DNA from: Anisakis pegreffii
Taxonomy: Eukaryota > Nematoda > Chromadorea > Rhabditida > Anisakidae
Assembly (NCBI GenBank): GCA_035041965.1
Contig: JAPYMA010001982.1
Coordinates: forward strand, 22,733 to 86,732
DNA length: 64,000 bases
Direction of reading: 5' to 3'
This document shows positions 25,201-37,900 of this stretch, one piece after another. The notes under the pieces are model-generated. The model was not told where the DNA came from. It did not search any database and saw nothing but the letters and a program-made list of their open reading frames with translations. Every line of letters begins with the position of its first letter. The first letter of the stretch is position 1. Both the position numbers and the translations under genes were made by a program.

Positions 25201-28200
25201 ATAGATATCTTTTCAGCAAGTCTAATGGAAACATTAGGTCATTCAGTTAACATTCCCCAGACACTTTGGAATGAAACTCTGGGAAGAATTTCCGAGCGAA
25301 ACTGGAGCGAACAGGGTGAATGGATTTGTTTTCACTTGTGATCATAGAGGCAAAAACCTGCAGCTAATCACGGACAGGGTCGCATCTGAACAAATTCACG
25401 ATGATATGATAAGGAGATATACAAGGCATGCATATCCAATTAAACCATGATATATCACTGTCAGAATACGTTAATAGTACATGTATTCGGATAACAGATA
25501 CAAGCCGGATCATAGCCTGGCTCAGGCTCGGCATCTTAATACAACCACTCGGCAGAGACTGAACAGTCTCCGCGGTAGCTCAGAGGTGGTAGAGCCCCAA
25601 TCGGTAATTGGTACGTGGCGGGTTCGATTCCCGTTCGATTCGGAGGAGGAAAGTTTTGCTTGAAATCGAGTGGTGTACCAATATCATTAATAGTACATGT
25701 GTTCAAGAGCAATCACATGGAGCTCATTCAGGTACAGCGAGCATTCAAAACTACAGTCTGCTTTCATGTTACATTCAAATGTTTCAATATACTCAGCTGG
25801 ATGGAATTCTTTGACAAGCACTATTTAGTATGACTATTGTAGAGCACTGGTAGAATCGCATTGCTAGCATTAGAATATGCTTTTGAAAGAGCATTTGCTC
25901 TTCTTTCAGGCCTTTTGAACAGATCATAGCGCTCAATTGATCGTGGTTAGCGATCGGCGGAATGCTTATTTTGTAGACTTATGAATATTCATCGGATTGG
26001 TATTTGGCTACGCGTTTAATTGTGCAAAGTATTCACGGCAACTAATTAAATACTCGGTTGTGCTCACTTGGCCTGCTCGCCTAGCCAGCGGGGTGGCTAC
26101 AATCAAGGCTAAAACAGTGCGAACGGAAACATTGCGAGCATTGTGGCCAGCAACGTTACAAACGTTTGATAGCCTGCTGCTTGCCAATCCAGGTAATATC
26201 GCTCAATTAGTATAGAACAGAGCCGTCAGCATCAATCGAAAACTGCTGCTTCGATTTGCATTTGCACTCATTTTATGCATATCGATGATGGAATTGTAAA
26301 TTCATAATGATATCTGAGAGAAACGAACAATCCATTCGAGAAGAGTGTTTGCGACGAACGTCTCTCACCATCATATAGTTGATCGATCAAAATATCTTTT
26401 TTGAAGTCCACACAACCTTGTTCTCTCAACCGTTCACTAACTTCTTTCGATATCCACTCTTCGAAAAGCGCCGTTAGTCGCCTGAAATCAGCACATTTCA
26501 TAACCGAATTAAGCAACAACACTCGATGACTTGCTAACCGGCTTATTATATCTCGAACACTATCCGAAAATTTGCAAAAAAAAATGTTGGCCAAGCAAAC
26601 GCACCCTCGTTGAGTGCGAAAATCCGGCAGGAAATAATGACCGTTCAGGAAGAGTGAATGTGATCGCAGCTTTTCTGGGCATTGATTCGCCAAAAAGTAC
26701 TCAAAATGTGCATTCATGTCGGATGAAAGACGATAATATCTGAAACGAAATGGAATCGATGAAAGATGCGGAGAAAATCATCAAACTGAATAATCGGATC
26801 TTCAGTTATTGTACTCAACATGCGATCCTTTTGTGATAGTTAAATGCTCCGAAATTTCAAACTCATACAGAATTATATCAAAAGATATTTGCAGCAAAGT
26901 CTCACCCACAACTACGTCCCTTGGTTGTTTGGAAAAGTTTTTCGGCGATTCGTTGCGCTTGTTCAGCTGAGATTCCGGACTGTTTGAGGAACTCCACAGC
27001 ATGATTCAATCCTGAACCGTAAAGACGAGCGTAATTCAGCACCTTAAAGCCATGAAATCAATAGAACAACTTTCCATTGAAGATTACATCACTGGAAAGG
27101 TGGTTAAGTGAGTTGAGAACAAATCTTAAATGAATATATCACTAATGAGAGATGTTAACTACGGTAACTCGCCACGCCCACAAACTACGCTAGCTGCCCA
27201 CACTCACTCATAAGTTGCAACAACACTACGGCCGCGCCCACTTTCGTTTTTGCGCTTTCAAATACACATAAGTGGGCGTGGCGAGTTACCGTAGTTTGCG
27301 AGTGCAGCGAGTCACTCAATTTGTGGGTGTGGCGAGTTACCGTAGTTTGCGAGTGCAGCGAGTCACTCAATTTGTGGGTGTGGCGAGTTACCGTAGTTTG
27401 CGAGTGCAGCGAGTCACTCAATTGGTGGGTGTGGCGAGTTACCGTAGTTAAGCTTGGACTACACGTACTACTTATGTAACGTGAGCGTGCAATATCAAGG
27501 AAAATTTTCCACTGTAAATGATACAGTGATGAACTGAGAATGCCTAATGGTTAAAGTTCATACCTCTTTTGCAAAATGATTTCATAGAGCAAAACTATTC
27601 AGTTTGGTTTCTCAACATATTGTCGCAAATTAGTGAATAAAAGTGAAATCTAAACTGATAGCCGACATCAGACTGCAGGTTGAAATTTTTGCAATATATA
27701 TTTTTGTTGAGATCGCTTTCTAATTTCAACTCAGAACACTTCACCTTAGCCTTATCTCTGCTGATTCCCACTTCTTTTGCTACAACACTATGCAAATCGC
27801 TGTGATCTGCTTTTGATCCAGCCAGCAACATGTTACTGAACGGTGTCACTCCGGCTCGATGCTGCCCAACCGCACTATCGCCAAGCAATGCGGCAATCCA
27901 CTGCTCCTGTGAGTCGACATCTGCACCCACCAACTTCCATCCTTCCGAACACTCGATCATGGATTTTAAGCCAGTTCCAATCATTTCATTGTCCTTCAAA
28001 CATAAACAAACAGTTTCATCTCACTATCAGTTTTGGATCAACAATAAGCAACGAACAGTAAAAACAGCTTAGAAAACTTCCGAAGTTACATGTTTACACA
28101 GAGGATGATCACTAGAGTAATGTTTCATTACAATAATGAATGCATAATCACTTCAATATCTCGGCGATACCTCAACACTATCATTGAAATGATTACAGTT

Positions 28201-28967
28201 AGAACACTTCATAGATTATCCAAGCTATAGTTAATCTCATTAGCTCTGCTGTGTAACTGAATGTTCATGACAAAAACTGTATTCAATAAGAACTACTGCA
28301 AACATTCTCGTAAATAACAGATAATTGGTACAAGCCGGATCATAGCCTGGCTCAGGCTCACAACATTGATAATATTGGTGCACCACTCGGTTTCAAGCAA
28401 GCCAATTATCTGTTATTATTCCTTATGTTATCATGATCGCCGATAGATCAGTTCGCTCTGATTGTGGCGTTTGACGCTCATCAAATCAGTTTCGCATTAT
28501 GTGCACTGAAGAACTGACTGCGGTCTTAACACAACCACTCGGCAGAGACTGAACAGTCTCCGCGGTAGCTCAGAGGTAGAGCACCAACTGGTAATTGGTA
28601 CATGGCAGGTTCAATTCCCGTTCACGGAGGAAGGTTTTGCTTGAAACCGAGTGGTGTACCAGTATCGCCAATTCTCGTAAATAATACCTAAGTATTAAGT
28701 TTCATTAAATGACTATAGGAAATATTCCGGTTTACCTTGGGATTAATTGCCGTCAACCAGAGTTTATGAACAGCTCGTCGAGTTATCGTTCCGGCCGGTA
28801 TTACCGACGCAGCAATTGCTCCTTCTTTACCGTCATCATCAAACCAGACCGTGACCTGCTCATTGAAGCGATCCCTAGAAGTGCTTCATGGAAGAATTAA
28901 AACAGTACACGCAGCCTTGAGATAGTTTATGTCCCTTCATGTCATAATAGGACAACACATCATGGCA
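22297..28967 (-). CDS. polg: POLG exons 13-22: polymerase domain and C-terminus
   Basis: Exons: 28911-28967, 28736-28855, 27745-27993, 26906-27042, about 26356-26739, 24959-25121, 24265-24375, 23633-23749, 23156-23252, 22297-22364. Exon 14 has [12 protein letters not shown]. Exon 15 carries motif A ([12 protein letters not shown]) and the O-helix start GISRDKAK. Exon 16 carries motif B ([11 protein letters not shown]). Exon 17 ([16 protein letters not shown]...) includes a poorly conserved stretch. Exon 18 has [11 protein letters not shown] and VVNW. Exon 19 has [14 protein letters not shown] and ends on the catalytic HDE of motif C. Exon 20 begins [12 protein letters not shown]. Exon 21 has [15 protein letters not shown]. 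Exon 22 ends GEAVDM...GGSLRKNRL. The exon 17 donor is unsettled: strong GTGAGA at 26368 is out of phase with exon 18, while weak GTCGCA at 26355 is in phase; a micro-exon is the alternative. The exon 13/14 join (55-nt intron) is also tentative. Confidence 0.88.
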
Positions 28968-31900
28968 CTGAAATTCTATCGTTCCAGCCAAAAGTCCTTA
29001 CGAAAAGATAATATGCCTGCATTACCCATTCAAATTTTATGTAACATCTGAAATGAAAATGTGCACTGTTCATTATTACTCTGCTTTTTTGGGATGTGCT
29101 CTGATTAATAATGATGGTGATATTAGAGTGTAGTTGCACACCTGTCAATTCCAATTACAGACCCAAAATAGTGTGGTGTTAAGCGAATGTAACATTAATT
29201 GCAAATATTACCTGAAGTATTAGCTGAGCTACCTCAGATCAACCAAATTACCATTTCATTTCAAATATTACCTATACTAAAAATTATCTAACTATAAATG
29301 TAATAATACCCTCAATCTGAACCTCATAATGATCTACAGTGTGATCAAATTTGAGAACCTTTGTGCGATGTAGTTTATTGATGTGGTGTTGCTGATATGA
29401 GGATGTTTTGCCCGTTGCTCCGTAAACCCTTGGCTGTTACAATTTCAAATCAGTTAAGTGAATGGTTAAATTGCAGAGTACTACAAAATGAAGGGGAGCT
29501 TTTTGTTCGATTAACGCACATAATTTTACCCATTTGAAAGTGCAAAGCAATACTCAGAAACTGACCTATAATTACCCCAAAATCTGGTTGTTTTCTTACC
29601 CACCAATAATGCACGAAATTCCTCCTCGTAACGAGTGGCTCGTAGTACACCCTCTTCGATTTCCATATGAAAATCTTTTGCTAGTGGATCACCAACATTT
29701 GCATTACCACCTTTCTGAAAACGAAACAACTTTAAGAAAATTTACATAATAACATCATTTGAATTTTTAACCAGTTCAAGCAGCCTTCTGGTCAGCTTCG
29801 CTAGCCATCCGTCAAGCAAAGACTCATATGAATCTACTAACCGGATGAGGCAATCGATAGAAATCAAAAACACTGATTGAGCCGGATGGCTCCGATAACG
29901 TTACATCGCCGACTCCATTGGCTAGATTGTTTGCGATAACGTCAAAAATTGCCCTATAAAGAAACACCAACGAATTGCTGATGCGTTGCCGGAAAGCAAC
30001 GAAAGAAATCAAGAGAATGAGGATGGAAATAATAAAAGTAATGTGTAAGGTTAATATTGAGGACACCTGTTCGGAATGATCACTTCCTCTCCACGTCGTA
30101 ACCATGCAGCACTTTTGGCCGGCACGGATTCTGCATCGTCCGTTTCAGCTGAAACAGTGATAGTGTTGTTTATTTATTGGTTTGTTGCGATTTTAGCGTT
30201 CTACTCTCATCAGATTGGTGCCGCATCATGTGCGTTTAAGCACTGATCACAACGTTTAAAATACAACCAGTCTGAACGTTTAGTTTAGACTATTTAGATT
30301 AGAGGTCGTGCACTCAACAGGAAATTGGCACGTCGCGGGCTCGAATCGTGCTTGTGACCTACCAAAATTTGCTCAAAATCGAATTAGGTATCAATTTCAT
30401 TGATGTCCATGTAGTTATCTATTCATATGATAAAGGAAGCTATGACGGTATTCATATAATTCTCACGACTGGCTTCCAGTTCCATTCTTTTAAGTGGAAA
30501 GTTTTTTGGAGTTATAATTATTTCTCTGCAAAGCAGTTAAGGAACAGATTGAATCACTGTTGCTAGCAGGCGGTTTCATCTAACTTAGTGTTAGATTCAA
30601 TCGATAGAGAAATTTTTGCTCTTATTATATGGCCAATATTTTGTGGAGAATCCTGCTATCATATATTCATCGTTATTGCTACTATGGCAAAATGTATGGA
30701 AAAAAGGATTCGAATAAACCAGAACGTAATATTTGTGATATTGATGATAAAATAAGGGGGTAAACTCGCAATGAGTCGTTGTAATTGCTGATTAAATAAA
30801 CCAATACAATGAAGGATAGTAATTCAATAACTGATAATTGGATAATAGATACAAGCCGGATCATAGCCTGGCTCAGGCTCACAACATTAATGCTATTGGT
30901 ACACCACTCGGTTTCAAGCAAAACTTTCCTCCGCGACCGGGAAAGTTTTGCTTGAAACCGAGTGGTGTACCAATAGCATTAATTCAATAATTGTGATTTT
31001 TTTGTCATCATTTCCAGAAAAAGTATTCTCTAGCGATACGTGTTTTGGATATCCTTTAATGCTACCTAGTAAATCTATCGCAATCATTAAAACATCAAGC
31101 CTGATAAAAAACAGTGAAAAAACTCATAATAATATGATTACGTTGCATCGATAGATTCTGTTCTCCACTGAAAAATGTGCGATTTTTCACTGCAAATAAA
31201 CGAAAATACGACGGGCAGAATAAATTTCCGTGTGCTTCCTATTTAATAAGCCTATGAACTGATACGAATCGGCAGGATTTAATGACTTTTGCAATGACCG
31301 ATTTAGCTCAAACGATACCAAAACATGGGGATGAATTGCTTAGAATGTGAGCACCTTTCGGTACCAGAAAGCCCCATCCTTTATCGGCCTTGAAATGAAG
31401 CGGATATGGTCCCCAGCATAAACCGAACAGTTTCGGTATGACACGTGACCGCAACTTGATATCGGATGCGTTCAACTGCTGCACTGGCTGACTGAGAAGT
31501 TTCTTTGACTTCAGCAACGATGCATACCATCTGAAAAGGATTTCAGCTCAATTCGACTGTTTATGGTCTTGTGTCAATGAAGGCAACACTGAATTAATGA
31601 GCATCGAGTGGTGAGAAATTGCTGTCACTTGGAACTTCAAACAGTATTTATTTACGGCATTGAACAAATACCCTTGTGAATAAATACAGTGGCAATCTTT
31701 GCGCATATGAAAGTGTCATGGTATAGGAAAAGTCGTTTATTGAGAAGGTTTCGGGTTCATTCCCGGCCGAAGCTATTGAACCATAAATTTCTGATGTGGA
31801 ACACAACCTTTCTTCATGGAAAATCTACAGGACAAAGCTTTTTGCTTAAATGATTGTTCTGAACTAAACAGCCAACTAACTAGCTGACAGAATATTGTTA

Positions 31901-34900
31901 ATATTAACACGAGTATGTCGCGTGGTCTCGTGGTGTAGCGGTTATCACGTCTGCTTTACACGCAGAAGGTCGCCGGTTCGATCCCGGCCGAGATCATTGG
32001 GTCGTCATTCCATTTTGCACCGTGTAATTTTTCTCTCAGAGATGCAAACAGGAACCAACTTCTTACTGTTAGTAATGGTGATACTTTTGAACTGAATATG
32101 CAACTGGCAAAATTTTAGTTGTATTTGTTGTGTTTAACTGCGTGGTCTCGTGGTGTAGCGGTTATCACGTCTGCTTTACACGCAGAAGGTCGCCGGTTCG
32201 ATCCCGGCCGAGATCATTGGGTCGTCAGATTATTTTGCACCGCGTAATTTTTCTCTCAGAGATGCAAACAAGAACCAACTTCTTACGGTTAGTAATGGTG
32301 ATACTTTTGAACTGAATATGCAACTGGCAAAATTTTAGTTTTATTTGTTGTGTTCAACCGCGTGGTCTCGTGGTGTAGCGGTTATCACGTCTGCTTTACA
32401 CGCAGAAGGTCGCCGGTTCGATCCCGGCCGAGATCATTGGATGGCTAAACTTTTCTGTCGATAACGGGAAATAGTTTTGTTCGTCTTTATCATAGCCAAT
32501 CATTTTTTTACCGATGCAACAAATGAAATTAGGGGAAAAAGTTCAGAGAACATACGTTGGCAGGTCGCTTTTACGACACTTCCAATCTTCACCCCATAGC
32601 CATGGATCCTCTTTGAATCTGAAATTGCAAATGTTGCAAAGAGACTTAATGATCACTGTGATAACTTTCGTCATTCGCATTACTCGTAGCATTACTGGCA
32701 CACAATTCTCATTACTTCAATTCATTTCCATTCAACTCCTCTGCATTGTATCACAAAATTTCACAGGGCGTTGATCAATGACTGTTATGAGAGAGAAACA
32801 TCTTCCGAGCAGAATAAGAGAATCTTAGATGTGGATCGAAAAGATTGACTAAACAATTTTGATCTACATCTGAAGGATGATGCTGGGATAAACCGGTGAT
32901 CTCTTGTTTATTGTTTACGGTTTCTTGTGTGTCTCTCTATAGTGCTTTGCATGTCGTGTGTTCTCTGACCACCGTTGGCGACTCGTGACCGTTGTTTTGT
33001 GATCAGCTAATCTCAATCACTATATAGGTAGCTCAGTGTGGTTATATCAGTTCCTCTGTATTAGTCAGTCAGTGTGTTGTTCGTGTATCCAGTGTTGTTG
33101 TTGTGTATGAGCCATCATCGGCATCTTTCGTCACTCAACCGTCAGTGTATCTTCACTCTACTCAACCATTATTATCGTCTTTATTTATTGTGTGGATAAA
33201 TCATATTATTAATTGTCGCCTTCGCACCAGCAACACAAGTAACATCACGAACAGTATCGGCCAACATTACAAACAGTGGCGATCAGGATTCAGAACTTAT
33301 TCGGCGCTCAACAATCTCAATTCTCACCAAGTTCAACTCTCTGCACTCCTTCAATCAACACTCAACTGTTCGTTAATGGCATCTATTCCTGCATTTCCTA
33401 TATTCGATCCGCATTCTGAAAAATGGCATCAATATCGTCAAAGACTAAACTTTCATTTCGAAGCCTACGATGTAAAGCCAGAAAAGCGTAAAGCTTGTCT
33501 TCTAACGTGGATCGGAACGCGCGACTACGCCTTATTGGAAACACTCGTCTCACCTAAAGAGCTTTCCGATCCTTCTACCACTTATCTTGATCTCATCTCA
33601 TTACTGGATCAACAGTATGACGACACGCGCAATATTCTTTCTGCAACATACGACTTCTATACTTGCTTCCGCCAAGATGGCGAATCAGTCTCAGAATACA
33701 TCACTCGTCTCAGAAACAAGGTAAAACCATGTGGCCAACATCACAAACAATACCTTTCCAAATTCCTTTCATACTTCTTAGTGAATGTTTCCAAAAAATT
33801 GATTTCATTAATACCATCGATTGAGTGTTAACTACAGACTGTTTAAACACTAATTCAATCGTCTGTTTTCTTCTGATATCTTGTGTTTAAGTATTACATT
33901 GTTGAAGAAATGCAATGGTGAGCAAGCAGACTGTTTGATATATCGGGACAACAGGCAAAATTTAGACAGTGCAAGGAAGGTCAACATAGCACGAGACGCG
34001 TCAGAAATGGAGTTTTTCAATATGTTAATCTGATTTGAGGCTGCGGTTGCATTACTTTATCCAATGTCTCCTTGAAGCGATTCTTCGAGAGATTTGGTGC
34101 TTCCTTTTAAGCTCACAACTGGGAACAAAAGACGAGAGTCTGAGATCCACTGCCTTGAACAAACCTTTCAGACTGCAACAAATTTTCCGATAATTCTTTA
34201 GCGATTCGGATCACTCCGTGAGCTGCATACTGATTCTGGTTGCTTGCGTCACGTTCGCAGTTCACGTAAAATTTACGCCAGTTTTCGGTGACTGGTAAAT
34301 AGACGGCACCCATTTCGAGCATTCCTAACCATGTGATTGGATGAGGGAATCTACAATCATATCATCATATCTGGAGTACGTTGGCTCTCAATTGAACCTG
34401 CTCTGACTATGGGACGTCTTGTACTATATAGCGATATAAATTGCTATTATAGGTCAGGTCCTGTCATCGACTAATTCGGTTCAATTTGAATTCACTTTAT
34501 GCAGAGGGATATAAACTGGAGGATAACTGATTTCTGATTCGGAATGAAAACTAGTGAAAGTTGAACAACTGATGAATTTGAGACGTAGTAGAAAATAAAC
34601 AGTTTGGATTCAGCTCAGTTCACACCGTCATAGGATTAAGAATATGAAATACTGAAGAACGAGATGAAAATACAAACTGTTCCCGTCCGGAACAGTCTAT
34701 CAATCTCTAGAGCCGGATCGGTGCGATATGAATTAACGAACAAACGGTAGCAAAGATTAAGGAAAGCTACCGCTTCGTGAATTCTGGATACAAAGCTTGA
34801 TACAGCTCGAAACAAGCGGTAACGTCTTCGGCACAATAACGAACCAAGTCCTTAAATTCGCCATAATCAACTAATATCAGAACGGACTCATATCAGAACT

Positions 34901-37900
34901 AATATTAAAACGGTAACTACCTGTAAGACATCTCATAAATCTGGACATTTTAACATGGAGTCTCGAAAAAGGAAACAGCTATTCAAATCTCCTGTGTGTT
35001 CATGTTTCCAGGAGCCGGAAAAGTAACAATTTGGAAGTCTAAGTGGGAAACATCCTGGGTATTTGCAACCAGATGGTGGCGTTCCTGCCTATTTCGTTTC
35101 TAAGCTTTCCATATTTCCAGACTTCAGGAACATCTTATAGTTCCACATCAGAGGATATGAGGTTACAGGATGATTACACATGATTCAGCGTAACACTCAG
35201 ATTGGGATTTCCTATGGGAATGGAAATTGTTTGAGCGAATACGAATGTAAAGAAACGAAATTGAGCAAACTCCAACGAAATTGACTCGCACCTGAAAATT
35301 ATTTCGAATTTCATCGATATTCTCATGTACAAAGAACGATTGCATTGATTTGTTGACGCGAAGTTTTGATTTTTTCGCGTTCTTATTGCCATGGGCATTG
35401 ACACACAGTTTCTCGTGAAGAGCCAACAGAGAGTTCTTCGAAACACGCGCTTTCCATTCGTCAACCCAACCACTGTGCTGTAAACAGGGGAGGATCGGTT
35501 CTGATAGCGAGATCACGAAGAAGATCAAGATGTTACACTGATCTGAACAATTGTTTGGTCATGTTCGTCACTATGATCGCTATTGCTACTGTTATTATTA
35601 TTATTATGTTGATCTCGAAGAATTTAGTTGCATGAAACTTCAAATGGATACGCAACAACTCAGTGTATACAGGGAAATGTTTCAAGTGTCAAACTTCTAT
35701 CAACTATCATTCGGAGCTTAATCTACGCTGAAGACATTAAAAACTCTGCAAAATCGATGTTGTTCGCATGCTCAATAGTTTTCAACAAGGAAACAAACAT
35801 CAAATATTCTACCAGTCTTACGATTAATTTCCACGATCATTAATTCATACATGTGATCATTAAATCTTACGATTAGACACCAGCAGAATAATTGTAGCAA
35901 AAGAAATTCAACGAGAAAACATTTAAATCAAGAACATACATAATCAAACATTATATCAGTGATTGTAACTTATATCAAAACAATAAAATCAAAATCAACG
36001 ATAACAAATATCAAAAACAGTAAGTAACTCACCCCTCTATCGTCTTCATCTAAATCGTTTTTCTCATACAACAAAACCTGATGATCTGCCATGCCGTAGA
36101 TTGGAATTGCCATCGACATTGTATCCCAGAAACGCGTTGGAGTTTGCTGGAAATTTGTTCATTGAATTCCTCCGATCCAGCGGTCAACACTTCACCCTTA
36201 TGGTGACTCTTCGTTACAGATTATTCAGCAATTTAAAATAACTCAACTAAATTCAATGCGGTGAAAAATTCCACATGATATCAAGTTCGGAGGCCGAGCT
36301 CAGCTCAGAGGCTTTTCTTCTTTAGTGTAGATATAGCGAGATACAAGTTCACCGTGAATGGATTCGTAAAACGAGGTGTAATCATATTCTTAAAGCATTC
36401 AGAAGAGCACGGTCTTTCTCTTATCCAAACTCTGGTTTCCCCAAATTTGAGAACTCATTTTCCAGAGTTGACAGCACAACTCAAAACAGCTCGATATCGC
36501 TGTTAGTACGTCGCCTCTCAAAGAATTTACTTGCGAGAAACTTCAAACGGATACGCATCTCAACCATGTGTATACAGGGGAAATTTCAAGTTTCAAGCTT
36601 CAATCATCTATTAATCGTACGGTGTAATTCGTGCTGAAAACAACAAGTAAGCAAAATCGACGGTATTTTGATGGAAAAATATGAAAAGCCGCAAGACCTC
36701 TCGATAGTATTGCTCTCGAACTCGTGATCTATCATATGCAACATTATGCCCGATAACTATTTTCGCATCTTTTTGATCGTTGCTGAGATCTGACGATTCT
36801 AAAGGAATCATATCATCAGGGCGATACAACTTCGGGATTGTTGTATTGTACACAAGCCGATTGCTACACCATGAATACCTAAAAAACAAAACAAGGTACC
36901 TTTGAATCACTAAAGTAATCAACGTTATAGAACTTCTTCTAAACCGGTGGTGCTCACACTGAAGTGCTCCGCTACCCCTTCGATGGTATGACAAGCAGTC
37001 ATTACCCTCCCTCACTCCTCCTCCACTACAATAATTTACTTCTTTCACGCACAACGTCAGAAGTAATTTCCCGATCCCCTTCATTACCCCCTCGACACTC
37101 CCAAATTACCCAAAAATGGGTAAGTTCCCCCTATGAGGAACCCTGTTCTGAACCTTACTTGTTTTGCGCGCTCAAACGAAGCAGTTAATCTGATGTTCTC
37201 ATAAAAGAGGTTCGTAAAACGAATGGTAATTGAATGGTAATGGTAATGGTATTGGCAATGGTAATGTTATTGGTAATGGTAACGGTATTGGTAATGGTAA
37301 TGGTAACCGTCGAATGAGTGGTAATCTGACGTGTTCTCATTAGTAAAAACCCTATCTTTGCTCCTTAACATTCCCATTGATGTGAATCATTTGTCGCAAC
37401 AAAACGTTTGAGGTAAAAATTGCTTGAAAATTCAATGCCGCAAGGTTTTGCTATCATTTTGAACGTACGGCTGCAATCCTATTATTCATGTTCCCAGAAT
37501 CGCAAATAGTTTCAATATGGTCATGAAAGGATACCATGCTGTCGGTGATAAGGCGACTGCTAGCGTAGGCAACTGACCATCGGCCATACAAACTTCAACG
37601 TCGAAGAATAGAAGTTTCTCATCTGGGTAGTCCACCTGAATGAATACACTTCAATTTTATACCAATATTTACGCTCACTGTCAGTAGTAAATTAATGCTT
37701 TCTCGGCCCCTACCACGATATTTCAGTCTATTCTCTTCATTTCCGACAGATTTGCATGCCCAAACAACAGAAGAGCGGACACGAGAGATAAAATTTCGGC
37801 AGAGAATTTTGAAAATTTTCAAAAAGTCTTCAGAGAATGAACCTTTTCTGAAATGGTTCTGAAGCCATTTTTTGCTTTCACAGCTTCGTATTTCGTCCAC

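Larger units (their letters stand above)
31924..32436 (+). repeat. 220-bp tandem repeat carrying tRNA-Val genes
   Basis: Two full 220-bp units plus a final tRNA. Spacers differ by a handful of substitutions while the tRNAs are identical, as expected for recent duplication with purifying selection or conversion on the genes. Confidence 0.9.

Noticed and set aside
27185..27421. Minus-strand frame with repeated [16 protein letters not shown] peptide
   Set aside because: It comes from the 51-bp tandem repeat inside a TTAA-flanked element; 51 is a multiple of three, so the frame stays open by chance.
28559..28628. Functional tRNA-Thr(GGT) gene
   Set aside because: Acceptor and T stems contain mismatches and the sequence is embedded in a dispersed element with copies elsewhere, so it is treated as a SINE head.
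31895..32315. Two similar plus-strand frames reading [17 protein letters not shown]
   Set aside because: They run through the tRNA-Val genes and repeat only because the tRNAs do.
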